Below, one piece after another: positions 22,640 through 33,684 of a stretch of DNA of 64,000 nt. This DNA is from Liriodendron chinense (Eukaryota > Streptophyta > Magnoliopsida > Magnoliales > Magnoliaceae). The notes under the pieces were generated by a model, which was not told the origin of the DNA, ran no database searches, and saw nothing but the letters and a program-made list of their open reading frames with translations. The stretch lies in the NCBI GenBank assembly GCA_003013855.2, contig ML058464.1, forward strand, positions 1,086,170 to 1,150,169, in the 5' to 3' direction. Position 1 is the first letter of the stretch. Each line of letters begins with the position of its first letter. A program made the position numbers and the translations under genes.

Positions 22640-22854
22640 TGGTGAGATGAAAAGAAAAGAGAATGAGATGGGAGAAAAGATGTGAGAGATAAAGCAATGA
22701 AGGTGCAAAACTTAAGAGGCTTGGAGTTCTTAAAGTTATGATACCCTAGCCCTTGCTCAAATATATATAATAATAGAAACGTAAATGAGCCCTATAGACC
22801 TTATTACATAAACTTGGGCACAATGGGCCTAATTACAATCTTTACCTTTCAACA
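22640..22854 (-). repeat. 3' LTR of a further copia-like element (copia #5)
   Basis: The plus strand ends ...TACCTTTCAACA at 22854 followed by CTCCCCCTCGAGCTAGAGCAT, the same LTR/polypurine-tract junction as in copia #1 (LTR start TGTTGAAAGG on the minus strand). The left limit is approximate. Sequence from 22855 to 23290 and from 27118 rightwards is probably its noncoding interior, split by the hAT insertion; no coding domain is recognisable. Confidence 0.6.
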
Positions 22855-23290
22855 CTCCCCCTCGAGCTAGAGCATCCTAATGAGGCCCAACTCAAAACAC
22901 TGGCTAACATAATAATCTATGAAAGAAAGAACGAAATTCTCTAACAAAGAAATTCTTTAACATCCGTCATCAAATTCAAGGTGCTCTGAAAAGAGGAACT
23001 TTATTTTGGAGAGGCACATAAATCATTTATTCAAAGAAACAAGAAATAAAAGATAAAGCCGCCCCGAAGATGAGTAAGCACAAGCTATGATGAGAAGGGC
23101 GGGTGAATAGTGGAAGCAACGAGACAACTAATAACTTTCTGCGAGCAGGCAGTCAAGCAATGAGTGATGTGAACAACCAAACCAACTATATGGCATACCT
23201 GAGAATAGACCAACTATCTAATAAAAACTGAGTCCAAGTCTAATTGCTCGGAGTAAACAAGGTCGGGACAACAACCCAATCCAAACACAA

Positions 23291-26200
23291 GTCTAAACCA
23301 ATGCTGTTAAAATCGTACGATTCACGATTTGAATCGTACGATTCAAATAGTATCCCAGGGCCATACGATTCAAATCATATGGCTGAATCGCAATTTTAAG
23401 TGAATAGTACGATTCCAGACTGAATCGTACAATTCAGTCGAATCTGAATCGTACGATTCAACAACCAACGTTAAAAATCAGAAGAAAAAAAAAATCAATT
23501 TTTTTGTTTTTTTTTTTTCACGTTTTCCCCAATTTTTTTAGGGTTTTACTTTCTAAAAGCTATTTAAGGTCCACCTTCATTAGAATATACTCTTTTGCAT
23601 CTTTTGAGAGAGATTGGAGAAATTCAGGAGATTATAGGGCCAAGAAATCTTGGAGAAAGAAGCTCTCATATCTTTTTCATCGTTCAACGGAATCAAACAC
23701 CGCTTGTTTAATTAGTTTTCTACATTAAAATAGGTATGAAAACATATAAATTAGTTCTTTAATCCTTCATTTTTCTTTTCTTCAAACTATGAGATTTTAC
23801 AATTGCGATTTTGATGAATTTTACACCCCCCCCCCCCCGCGCTCCGAATAGTAGGGGGAGACTCCCAGCACACCCTGTTCCCTTTTGTCAGGGTGTACTT
23901 AGAGGTCTAAGGAAACATAATACAAGACACAATATCACACCACTTATATTAGAATATCTCATCATTTACTTGTTTAATCTTTTCTTCTTCCTTTCTTTAA
24001 TTTTCTAAATAAAACATCCTTTTGTTCATGTCTTATTCATTGTTTTTTCTTTTTTTCAATTTTCTTAACATTTTTATGTTTGACTTGTTTCTTATATTTA
24101 TAGGTAGATTTGGGTGTTGATTCAACTTAGAGTGTTGGAGATGGAACAAAAGTCGAAGTCGAAGGATAATGACCCTACATGGGAGTATTGTTCGAAGGTG
24201 AATGAGAACAATAATCTTCATCTTAAATGTAATTTTTGTGGGAAGAGTTATTGGGGAGGTGTGTTTCGAATGAAACATCACCTTGCCCGAACCAAGAAGA
24301 ATGTTGCTTTGTGTAATCAAGTGGGTGATGACGTCGCCGAAAAATTCAAGAGATTGTTGGAAGGTAATATCAATGAGAAGAAGCAACAAGAAGAGCAGGC
24401 ATACGATGTTGCGAGAGTTCCCATTATTGAATACGTGGAAGAAATTGGAGGAAAATGAAAAGGGACTATGGATGATTTTGTAGGAAGAAAAAAAGGGCCG
24501 AAAGAAAAGCAACATGCCACTCTTAACAAAATTTGGAAGAAGGGAGATCAAGATAATGTATGCCTTTCGATTTCTAGATTCTTATATGCAAATGCTTACC
24601 ATTTAATTTTGTAAAGAGTCCATTTTTTGCACCTATGATGGAAGCCGTTGCTTCATTGGGCCGGGGTTGAAGCTGCCGTCATATTATGAAGTGAGAAATA
24701 AATTTTTGAAAATGGAAGTTGACTCTATAGAAAAATCCATCGAGGTTTATAAGAAGGAATGGGCAAAAGACCAGATGCACCGTGATGTCAGATGAGTGGA
24801 CCGATGGAATGAATCGGTCTATTACCAATTTTTTGGTAAATTGTCCAAGTGGTACAGTTTTTTTAAGATCAGTAGATACATCCGATATTTCAAAAAATGT
24901 AGACAATTTGTTGCATTTACTTGAATCTATTATAGATGAGGTAGGTGAAGAGAATGTGGTTCAAGTTGTTACAAATAGTGCATCCGCTTATATCAAAACG
25001 GGTCAAATGTTGATAGAAAAGAGAAAGACGTTGTTTTGGCCTCCATGTGCGGCCCACTGCATAGATCTTATGCTTGCAGAGATTGGAAAGCTACAAGTTC
25101 ATTCTAAAACGGTGGCAAAGGCAAGGGCTATAACGGTCTACATCAACAAGCATTGTTAGGTCTTGAGCCTAATGAGGAAGCATACAAATGAAGAGTTGAC
25201 AAGACCGGTGGTAACACGATTTGCGACGTGTTACTTAACTTTAAAAAGCATCCATGAAAATAGGATTGACTTGAGGTCGATGTTTACCTCAAAAGATTGG
25301 GAAGGTAGCAGCTTCTCGAAGAATGCAAAAGGGAAGCATGTTCAAGGCATTGTATTGGCCGATGTTGACTTTTGGCCATTATCAAGTTTTGCTTAAAAAC
25401 TACTCTCCCATTGGTTAAAGTTTTACAGCTAATTGATTCAGATGAAAGGCCAGCCATGGGGTATATTTATGAAGCAATGGATCAGGCAAAAGGATCGATA
25501 GCAAAGAACTTGAGAGAGGTGAAAAAGAGGTATTCGGCTATATGAGACATCATAGACCAATGGTGGAATCTTTAGCTACATAAGCCCTTACATGCGGCAG
25601 CTTACTTTCTAAATCCTAGATTTCAATATGATGATAGTTTCCATCCGAATTTAGAAATCAAAACAGGACTATATGATTGTATTGAAAGAATGATCCCGAA
25701 TTCAAGGCAACAGGTGATCATTGATGAATAAATGGACAAGTTCAAAAAGGCCTATGGATTGTTTGGACGAGAGACTACAAAATTAACAACCAGGTAATTT
25801 TTCAATTCTTTTGCTTGTCTTTGTAAACTTACTAAAGTTACTAAAGTTTCCTTTGCTTGTCTTTGTAAACCTACTAAGTTACTAAAGTTTCTAAACTAAG
25901 TAGTTATTTAGTTTATTTATATATTTATCTATGATTGATTCGTAGGTTTGTGGTGGGAGACTTACGGAGATGAGTGTCCTGAATTGCAAAAGTTTGCAAT
26001 CCGTATTTTGAGTTTTACATGTAGTGCTACTGGTTGTGAGCACAACTGGAGCACTTTTAAGCAGGTGAGAAATTATTGAATTCATTACTTATCTTATGAA
26101 TTCACATGTAGTACTAGTACCTTTGGTTCTTATGAAATTCCACATTCATTGCAGATACATTCAAAAAAAAAGAAATAGACTCGAGCAGCAGAGATTGAAC

Positions 26201-27117
26201 GCTCTAGTTTTTGTGAAGTACAATCTCCAGCTTGAAGTCCGACATGCAAAGAGAGAGAAAGACCAAGGGCTTGATCCTATCTGCTTATCAGATATGGAAT
26301 TCGATGATGAATGGATCACTAAGAAGGAGGATCCTACCCTTCCTGCAGATAACACCTGGATAGACATGGGTGAATGCTTTGTTGAGGGATTGGAGGATGT
26401 GCCAGGTGTAGGCTGGTCTACCTCACGATTGGAGGATGCTTATTGCTAAACTTATAAGCAATAAGCATAATGCATTATTCATAAACTGTTTTGTAGGTCC
26501 TAGAAAACTTGCAATAAGAAGTAAAGCGAAGGGGAAAGCGAAAGTAGTAGAAGAGGAAGAAGCAAAGAGTTTATTTCAACGTCAAATTCTAGGATGAAGA
26601 TAATGTTGCTGATCTTGATGCCATTGATGATGAGGATGATGATGAGGATGGCGCCGGCGGTCGACAAAGACTAGATTTGTTTAGACCTTTCGTTTTCTTT
26701 TTTATTTATACAAACGAGTGATGAAGTGAATATATAATTATACATGTAAATGGGGATGAGAAAAGGCTATTTTTTGAAATCATACAGAAAACTTACATGT
26801 ACATGGGATGGGATATATGAAAAGAGTTTTTTTTTTCTTTTGACTTAATTATGACATGATACAACACAATGATACATTTATTCAAGGATACAAACATACA
26901 ATTAATGACGAGAATCATGTTATGGTTATAAAAAAAAAATTAGCATATTCATGAGAAAATGGACGAGTAATATGTTTTTTAATTTTTCTAATTTATTTGC
27001 AATTTTTTTGAATTTTGTTATGGTATGTTTATGAAAATCTGAAAAAATCTTACAATTTATGATACGATACAATTTAGACCCAATTACGATTCACGATTTG
27101 ACAATATTGGTCCAAAC
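23291..27117 (+). mobile_element. 3,811-bp hAT element with decayed autonomous structure
   Basis: The element spans 23299-27109. The target duplication is GTCTAAAC (23291-23298) and GTCCAAAC (27110-27117), 7 of 8 identical. Inverted ends: CAATGCTGTTAAAATCGT and, reversed, CAATATTGTCAAATCGT. Subterminal regions carry repeated AATCGTACGATT palindromes (23311-23460) and GATACGATACAATT/ATTACGATTCACGATTTG at the other end. It contains the transposase remnant at 24141-26721. A C13 run lies at 23826-23838. Confidence 0.9.
24141..26721 (+). pseudogene. hAT transposase pseudogene (BED, DUF659, hAT dimerisation domain)
   Basis: In order: a BED zinc finger after ATG 24141 (W-E-Y-C, then L-K-C-N-F-C-G-K, then R-M-K-H-H-L-A); a frameshift near 24458; the P-F-F-A-P-M-M-E-A-V start of DUF659 (about 24620); M-S-D-E-W-T-D and T-V-F-L-R-S-V-D-T-S-D (24787-24890); N-S-A-S-A-Y and W-P-P-C-A-A-H-C-I-D-L-M-L (24970-25070), the DUF659/RNase H-like core; a stop at 25157-25159; R-P-V-V-T-R-F-A-T-C-Y-L-T (25206); and the C-terminal dimerisation block W-W-E-T-Y-G-D-E-C-P-E-L-Q-K-F-A ... 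C-E-H-N-W-S-T-F (25952-26060). Introns with GT-AG ends are visible at 25794-25945 and 26065-26154, and an acidic tail follows (26495-26721). Several stops and frameshifts make it inactive. Confidence 0.85.
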
Positions 27118-27315
27118 TAACTATTCAATACATAAACGAGCACGGGCCAACTACCTTGTATAAAAAACATCACACATCATGGCAAGGAGAGCCCAAAACA
27201 AAGAAGATACTAGGGCATCAAATGAGGTGGTGGAGAAGATACGAGCCCGCATCACACAACAACAAACCATGCAATTAACAAAGTAGTCTACAACACAATG
27301 GCCCAATCCAATGGC

Positions 27316-27416
27316 TCACAATAACCTGAGCCCATATTCAAGATTCAGGCCCACAACAAACAAATATGGGCTCAGGTTATTGTGAACCATTTGTTTGTTG
27401 TGGGCCTGAATCTTGA
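27316..27416. repeat. Interleaved inverted repeat (A-B-A'-B')
   Basis: A (27316-27338, 23 bp) has its perfect reverse complement A' at 27363-27385. B (27338-27365, 28 bp) has its perfect reverse complement B' at 27389-27416. The order is A, B, A', B', not the A, B, B', A' of an ordinary hairpin. Confidence 0.95.
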
Positions 27417-28447
27417 AGAATTGGGCCTTTGTTAACATGGGGCCCAATTGTTACCAGGCCCACTTACCAGCAGATCTGAACGCAAGCAGCAAATCAACAC
27501 CTAACCAATGTGAAATGAAGAGGTACCAGGCCCACTACCCATCTGGTTGTCCACAACCCAAGCCCAGAACGACTATGATGAGGTGTGGATCAGCAAATCT
27601 GGCAGCACAAATCCCAACATTTCAGCAGATCAACAGATCTGGGCCACACAAGGCAACGTGAAAGAAAGTTGGGCCTCACTACATGATGATACAGAGAGGT
27701 ACCATAAGCCCAAAGACAACACGGTGAGTCACACAACAGCAACAGACTATTAAAAAAAAAAAGGATCCAGAAGAACACATTAACCATACGTGATTGATCG
27801 GCAACGTTTAGCATATCAAATCATAGTTCCAGCAGCGACATGAAGATTGTGAATGGGCCACAGCATCAAAACAACGTTCTGGGCCCACCTAAGACATTTG
27901 ATCAACAGAAAATGGCAAACTACTTATGAGCAGACTAATAGCAAAATAGAGGGGCCCAACAAAAAATCAACGATCTAGCAAACAAGTGGCTCCCACAACC
28001 ATCATTCCAGCAACGTGGGTCCACCAAAACAAGGTCCACCTGTACAAATGTCCCTGGATGGTTTCACCCTATCAATGTTCTGGGTTAAGAATCCATGGGC
28101 TCCACCTCTATAGCAACGACACTGGTCAAACAACAGCAATGTCCATGGATCAGGAATGGTTAGCACGTGTTCGGCAAACAAACAAGTTAACAGCATGGTT
28201 CTCAGCAGCATTCAAATGGATGGCCCAAATGATGAGGGTTGTCTGAAAGCAGCAGCATATTCAATCAACAACACCAGAGGATGGCCAAAATAGCATGATG
28301 CATCTCCTCCCCTCATCTGGCAATTTCTTCATCTAGTATTTATTGTAAAGGCCAATTAACCAAACTAAACATTTTGTATATCATCTGTCCCAAGCCAACA
28401 GTCTTTCCTTTCCCCATCCTTGTCAAGGCTTCATGTAGGAATTCTAG
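27417..28447. other. Noncoding, CAACA/GGGCC-rich sequence, probably interior of copia #5
   Basis: Low-complexity tendency (repeated CAGCAGCA, GGGCCCA and CAACAAC words), no domain in any frame. It could be a large noncoding retrotransposon derivative. Confidence 0.4.
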
Positions 28448-29396
28448 GGGGTCGTTCAGATGCCTGTAAAGTGTAAAGTCTTTACAGTCTGTCCTATTTG
28501 GCTTTAAGCTATATTCTGTTTACAGGTAAACAATTGTTTGTGTTTGGATAACCTGTAAATTGTTTACAATCTATAATTGGGTATTCACACAAAACAAAGC
28601 CTGGACTGATAAATCCTTTAAAAATCATCAAATGACATATAAAGTCTTCATTTAGGATGGATCATTGGGATAAGCGCAACTCAATAAAATTTATAGCTGA
28701 TCCTTATGGTAAACCAAGCATTTGGTGGGCCGCAGAAATGCGTCCACTAATTCAAAATCCCTTTTGTGATGAGAAACTATTGAATATAAACAATTAACTA
28801 TTACTTCACATGTACGTGCAGTGTGCTAGCGACTTGTATAGTATGCTCCACATGTACAGTGGCCCCCACATATGCTAGCCAAGTGTAATCCGATTACAGG
28901 CAAATACACTCACATGTACAGCAGACCATACATGATATAAAGAAAGGTGCACGATACAAGGAGAGGTGGGACAGATGGATGGCCCCACATGTACGACGGG
29001 CCAGATTGTGACCGTTAATTCCTTGAACATAGACAGACGATACACATAGAGAGGATACAGTTGGCCCACGTGTACAATAGGCCATAAATGCACGATGATC
29101 TATATCACTAAACCATGGGTCTGGCCGTTGGAAGGAGAGGGTGGGAATGCCGAAGCCACACTGCAAATCTCCCTGCATTGAAAAGTTTAAAAGAAAATAG
29201 ACCCATATAATCTGTTTACCTGTAATCTAAAACATGCCCTCTTGCCACGTTTCAGATTATAGCTAAAAGTTGTAATCCTATTACAGCCTATAATCGCATT
29301 ACAGGCAAATACACCCATCCAAATGAACCATGTAATCCGATTACCTGTAATCAAATTACTGCTTAAAGACTTTACAGGCATCCAAACAACCCCTAA
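28445..29396. mobile_element. 946-bp Harbinger-like non-autonomous element
   Basis: The element spans about 28448-29393. Ends: GGGGTCGTTCAGATGCCTGTAAAG on the left and, reversed, GGGGTTGTTTGGATGCCTGTAAAG on the right (split here as GGGGTTGTTTGG + ATGCCTGTAAAG). Flanking TAG and TAA are consistent with a 3-bp duplication with one change. The interior has many CTGTAATC/GATTACAG words in both orientations. No transposase. Confidence 0.8.
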
Positions 29397-29614
29397 GATG
29401 AACACATGCTCCCAACCCCCAAGGGGCAAAGACCTCTCCTAGTTCAATTCCCGCATCCAAAATATCCATTTGACAACCTCTACAAGCAGCTTCTCCATCT
29501 CTCCCTAGTCTCATTGCCTTTCATCAAGACCCCTTCAATCCTCACCCTTGATGCATCTATGTGGTATATGTCTCTACTTCTCCCATTGCTCACTTCTACC
29601 AATTTGCAGATATC
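29397..29614. other. Unassigned sequence
   Basis: No family recognised between the Harbinger-like element and the minus-strand LTR. Confidence 0.4.
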
Positions 29615-30368
29615 TTTCTCTATCTCAGTTGTTGTTGCTGGACATTGGACAACGGATGAGATGACTTGAAGTCCACCTTGGATGGATGGATGCCACTGAT
29701 CTCCTCCAAGTGTGCGAACTAGATCTGGACGTGATGTCCTGCAAAACACAAAGAAGAGCTAAGGGGGATGGCTGAGGTCCGGCCGTTAGCCCTCCAATGC
29801 TTAAGTCAGATGGGTTTGAAGGAGATTGTGGAGGCAATGGCGGGATGGATCTGTGTGTACCCTAGCATGTAGGAGAGTGCCTCTACTTATAGGACCATCG
29901 GAGAGAGTCGTGGGCCTCAATCATGGCTCCGATCATGGGCGTTAAGACCGTTGTGGCCAACATGATTCCTGGAGATGTGGATCACGCTCGTAAAGTCTGG
30001 AGACGTGCCCGTCTTTTCCAGGCTCAACCCTAGGTTCCCATGTGCCTTTAAGGTAGTCGTGGCCCACGTGCTACACCACATTGCACACCATGATTGGGCG
30101 ACCAGACAAGAAACGCCTCTTCAGACACATCACTGTAACACGTCACTCTCCCATTCACCCAGAGCATCGAAAAGTTGTCGCATTGTACGGCCATCATGAC
30201 GACACTTCGAAATTTGAACCATCGCATTAAATGCGACTTTCCTGCCCATGCTACCGACAACGGCAACATTGAAAAGCCGAAGAGGGTTGAGGTCAACTAT
30301 TCTCTTAAAATTCTACTCAGTTCTACTCTCGAGCCGAACAAGTCAAGACTCGAGAGGAGGAGGACTAC
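29615..30368 (-). repeat. Tat-like gypsy LTR remnant, minus strand
   Basis: The interval 29615-29820 is an inverted, diverged copy of 30890-31085: both hold TTAAGCATYGGAGG, CGGCCGTTAG/CGGTCGGTCC and GATGGATGGATG blocks. Further along the minus strand a TATA-like CCTATAAGTAGAGG lies at about 29905-29890, which orients it. The right part (29950-30368) holds a polypurine-like GAGAGGAGGAGGA next to the plus-strand LTR. The right end of this LTR is uncertain. Confidence 0.6.
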
Positions 30369-31085
30369 TGTTATGGGTAAAACCGAACTAACCTCAGGTC
30401 CCAAGGAAAGCCCATAGGCCTAGGTATAGGTCTACAAGCTCAGATACTAAAGGTAGGCGCAAGGCGTCTAACCATAATAGTAAGAGAGCTGAGGACCAGA
30501 GCCTGAGCCGACATGACCACGTATCAGTCCTTACAAAGGACATTTTGGATATATCAAAGCAACCTAAACTCAGTAGCTTTATTGACATGGCCGACGAGTC
30601 AAGAGCTCGGCCTCGGCCAGCACCACATCATACCGACCTGGACCCCAACCGCCAGGAATGCGGGCGAGAGTCCAGGAGTAGGTCCGAAGAAGACGGGCAC
30701 GTTTCTAGCCATTACCAGCGTGATCCGCACCTCCGGAAATCACGCCGCCCAAATGGGCCTCTCACCCACGAACGGGGCTATGATCGTGGCTTATGATCAC
30801 TTTCCAATGGCTTATAAATAGAGGCATTCGCCTCCATTTTAAGGTACGCATAATCCATCCTACTAAAGGCCCATCTCCTTCCTTTAAACTAATCTGACTT
30901 AAGCATCGGAGGACTAACGGTCGGTCCCCAGCCACCCCCTAGCATTCCTTGTGTTGTGCAGGATCTTACTCTCAAATTCAAGCAGCTCATCTGCAGGAGA
31001 TCAGCAACATCCATCCATCTCCTAGGTGGTCCTTCAACCACCTCATCTGTTGTCCACAAATCAGCAACAACATCGGTAATGCTTA
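30369..31085 (+). repeat. Tat-like gypsy LTR, plus strand
   Basis: Begins TGTTATGGGTAAAACC after a purine-rich tract, has a TATA box GCTTATAAATAGAGG (30810-30824) and the U5 hallmark TTAAGCATCGGAGG (30899-30912) with a GTTGTGCAGGATCTTAC block, as in Tat/Retand-type LTRs. No pol coding flanks it, so it is a solo or orphan LTR. The end near 31085 is approximate. Confidence 0.6.
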
Positions 31086-31799
31086 ACATATCTCACAATT
31101 CATTTTTTACTATTATTGTGCAATTAATCCAACATCTTATTTTTTACTTACCTTAATACTCGGTTGGTGGCTTCCTTTCTATCATTTTTATATGCATCGA
31201 TACCCACATTTCTACTTCTTTACCACTTTATAATTGGACCTCTTTTTGCTAATTGCTTTTTGTACCTCATTGCCCCACCAATCGCAACAACCAACAACAA
31301 AATGAATTGTTTTTTTTTAATCTCCAGAGGATAGTTGTGTTGGAGGGATTGAGCTAGGTGATTGCTTTGAAATAGTGGGGGTAGAGTGGTACAAAAGTTG
31401 GTCTTTAGGAGGATTAATAAAAGATAAATAAATATGAGTTTATTAAATCTCATAGAGGATACAGGAGTTGTGCATCCCTTTGGGGCTCTTGATGAGAGAG
31501 TATGGAAATGGAGTGGTGTAGGTTCCTTTCCTTCAATGTATGTTTGAGAGTTCTCTCAAAATAGAGTATTTCCATCAGCATGGGCTAATGCATGAAGCAC
31601 ACCCCTTTCAAGAAGAATCAAAGAATTTCGTAGGACACCGTCAGCGGACAATATTCTTACCCATCCACCTCAAAAGTCGGAAGATTCACTTTGCAAAGAT
31701 GGTGCTTAGTGTGTACCAAAGTAGAGGAACCAGTGGATTGTAGATTCACCCTTTACTCAACAGCAAGGAACATTTAGAACTTATTACACTATTCAGGAT
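31086..31799. other. Unassigned intronic sequence
   Basis: A+T-rich; no domain, terminal repeat or target duplication recognised. Confidence 0.4.
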
Positions 31800-32165
31800 T
31801 CATGGCTACTGACAACATCAACAGAAGATCCAAGCAGTGGCTGCATGTGGTACCAGTGAAAAGAGATGTCAATGCCATGGGCGTTGGCAGCATCTGTAAA
31901 GTATTCAAAATGTGGCTGGATATGCATACCAGAGAAATGGGTGTTAACTTATGAAGTTAGTTGCATTGCATATGCCATTCTATGGGGTATTTGGAAGAAA
32001 AGGAACAATAGAACCTTCAAAGTAAAAATTTCCATAGCAAAGGTGGTTGAGAAAATAAAAGTGGTGGCGAGGGCAGAAAAAGAGAAGACCGAAGAGGCAA
32101 TAGCATTAAACATCAGCTGGTACCATAAACTAAACTTCAATAGTAATTTGGTTGGTAACCTGTGA
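31800..32165 (+). pseudogene. LINE ORF2 C-terminal fragment
   Basis: The plus strand at 31955-32110 reads A-Y-A-I-L-W-G-I-W-K-K-R-N-N-R-T-F and continues with a basic A-E-K-E-K-T-E-E segment. This is the typical I-W-x-x-R-N-x-R-x-F end of plant LINE ORF2 after the zf-RVT region. Upstream RT is missing. Confidence 0.7.
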
Positions 32166-33525
32166 AAGGAGGTATTGGAGGAGAGGAGCATTTGGAGTCT
32201 GTCATGACAATGTCAAGTTTTCCTTTTTCTGGCATGAATGGAACCAAGGATTTTGCTTTAAAATAGAGACTCATGTTCAAGCCCAGCTTACGTATTAAAA
32301 GATGGGAATCAATGATTCAACCGTATCCACGAAGAGTTCCTCCTAGAAGGTTTAGAGATTTTCCAACTCTTCTTTGTCAGGCAATCACTTTGTTAAAGGA
32401 AGAATAGTTCCCATGAGGTGGAGTTCGTCATGTATCCCCAAGCCCATAGAGATCAGCTTGTTTCACTGATGAAATTCGGGATGACTCTAGCTCCCTCATG
32501 GGATGGCGTTTCATCATGTATTACATGAGACCAAGGATATGGCCTGCTGTCTGAGGCAGCCCCTTTGGCAGAAGTCAATTCTGCCCAAGCACAATTTCAA
32601 GAATACCAATCCTAAGCCATCAATTTACAATTGTTGAAGAAAAGAAATGACACAAAAAAAGGAAACAAAATCAACATCATATCTTCAAGAAAAGGAATGC
32701 TAAACCAAGAATAAAGATTAACACTTTCGCTAAAGCCCATAAAAGAAAAGGAGAAACCAAAAAAGAATGATACCCAGCAAATAATGTCTCCTCGTTTAAG
32801 AAAAATAAAACAAATGACCCCAATTCAAAAATCATGATAAACCTATCAAAAATCCATATCAAAAGGGCGAATATATGTATTGTGACCAGTACACACAAAC
32901 TTTTAATTCTGACAAGCAGGACACTATGGTTCCACAATCCAGACCATCAGTCTCCTAAGTCTGACCATGGATGGACCATGTCCAAAAGTATTCAAGATTA
33001 TAAAATCCTAGCTACCAATCTCCGGAAAATTTTCATCCAAGGGGAATGGTTGACATATCTCTCTTCTTAATTGTTTACTTTTAGACCTCAAGATCGAAGG
33101 TCAAATGGTTCTATGAAGGAGATTTTCTGGGCATGGCCCATCCACAGTGGAAAACAACAGACCAGTGGTCTGGATTACCAAACCATGGGCCCCACTGGTC
33201 AGAATTGTAAACACATCCTACAATTTCTGGAATAAAATAAAATAAAATCAACCACATGTAGAAAGAAAAAACAGACGGAAAATCGAAAACAACCCAACGA
33301 ACAAAAGCAATCTTAATCGAGGAAACCCAAACACACAACAAAAGCAAAACAGAATCAAACAAAACACAAATCCAGAACGCACCATCTCCCAATTAAAATA
33401 AGAGATCGAACCATCAAAAAGAAACCCTATCAAAATCAAAACCTAGAAAAAAAAAATCAAGAAAAAGACATTGAAAGGAAGAAAAACCGATAGGAGATAA
33501 AATAAAAATAAAAAAAAGGACCGAC
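32166..33525. other. Gene-proximal part of intron 1, no feature recognised
   Basis: No transposon domain. An isolated A-rich plus strand (so T-rich on the gene strand, 33230-33510) is consistent with ordinary intronic sequence just after the donor. Confidence 0.5.
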
Positions 33526-33684
33526 CATGGCGTGCCGCTCTCCAGCCTGGAAGGCAAGCTTTTGCTGATTCATGGCCTGCGTGTAGAGCTGTGAGAGAGA
33601 ATTAGCCGCGCTGCAGAACGTCGTGTACATCGTCCGATCCACCTCATCTAGACGGGTAGCAGCGGATTTCCTCTTCTTCGCCAT
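33526..33684 (-). CDS. Exon 1 of a plant HAPSTR1/C16orf72-like gene (N-terminal 53 residues)
   Basis: Reads from ATG (33684-33682, good context ATGGCG) to ...CACGCCATG at 33526, followed by a GT donor (33525-33524). The 53 residues begin MAKKRKS (basic, possible nuclear signal) and continue with a helical segment holding the motif FCSAANSLSQLYTQAMNQQ and then FQAGERHAM. I recognise this as the start of a conserved single-domain plant protein, often labelled uncharacterised or, wrongly, holocarboxylase synthetase. By eye the spacing of F..AA....LY........F..G matches animal HAPSTR1/C16orf72, a nuclear stress-response regulator that works with the ubiquitin ligase HUWE1; the plant function is inference. 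The frame runs past the donor into intron and meets no homologous sequence there, which supports splicing. The next exon is 32.7 kb away. The stretch of protein joined across the splice is continuous with the family as I remember it. Confidence 0.85.

Larger units (their letters stand above)
803..33525 (-). other. 32,723-bp intron 1 of the HAPSTR1-like gene, filled with nested transposons
   Basis: The donor is ATG|GTCGGT at 33526/33525 and the acceptor GCAG|GAG at 803/802. Both exons are phase 0 and join two halves of one conserved domain. The interval contains every transposon described here between 1.4 and 32.2 kb. Most LTR elements in it (gypsy #1, copia #1, the copia LTR at 22.6-22.9 kb) lie in the same orientation as the gene. 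The join is inferred from protein continuity and splice signals only; no transcript is available here. Confidence 0.8.

Noticed and set aside
23826..23838. C13 tract as a regulatory signal
   Set aside because: Homopolymer inside a decayed transposon; nothing else suggests function.
24033..24551. 172-residue minus-strand open frame
   Set aside because: It is antisense to the BED finger of the hAT transposase, which has clear motifs on the plus strand.
29480..29749. 89-residue minus-strand frame that could be an extra exon of the host gene
   Set aside because: It overlaps the inverted Tat-like LTR, whose other copy lies at 30890-31085, so it is LTR sequence.
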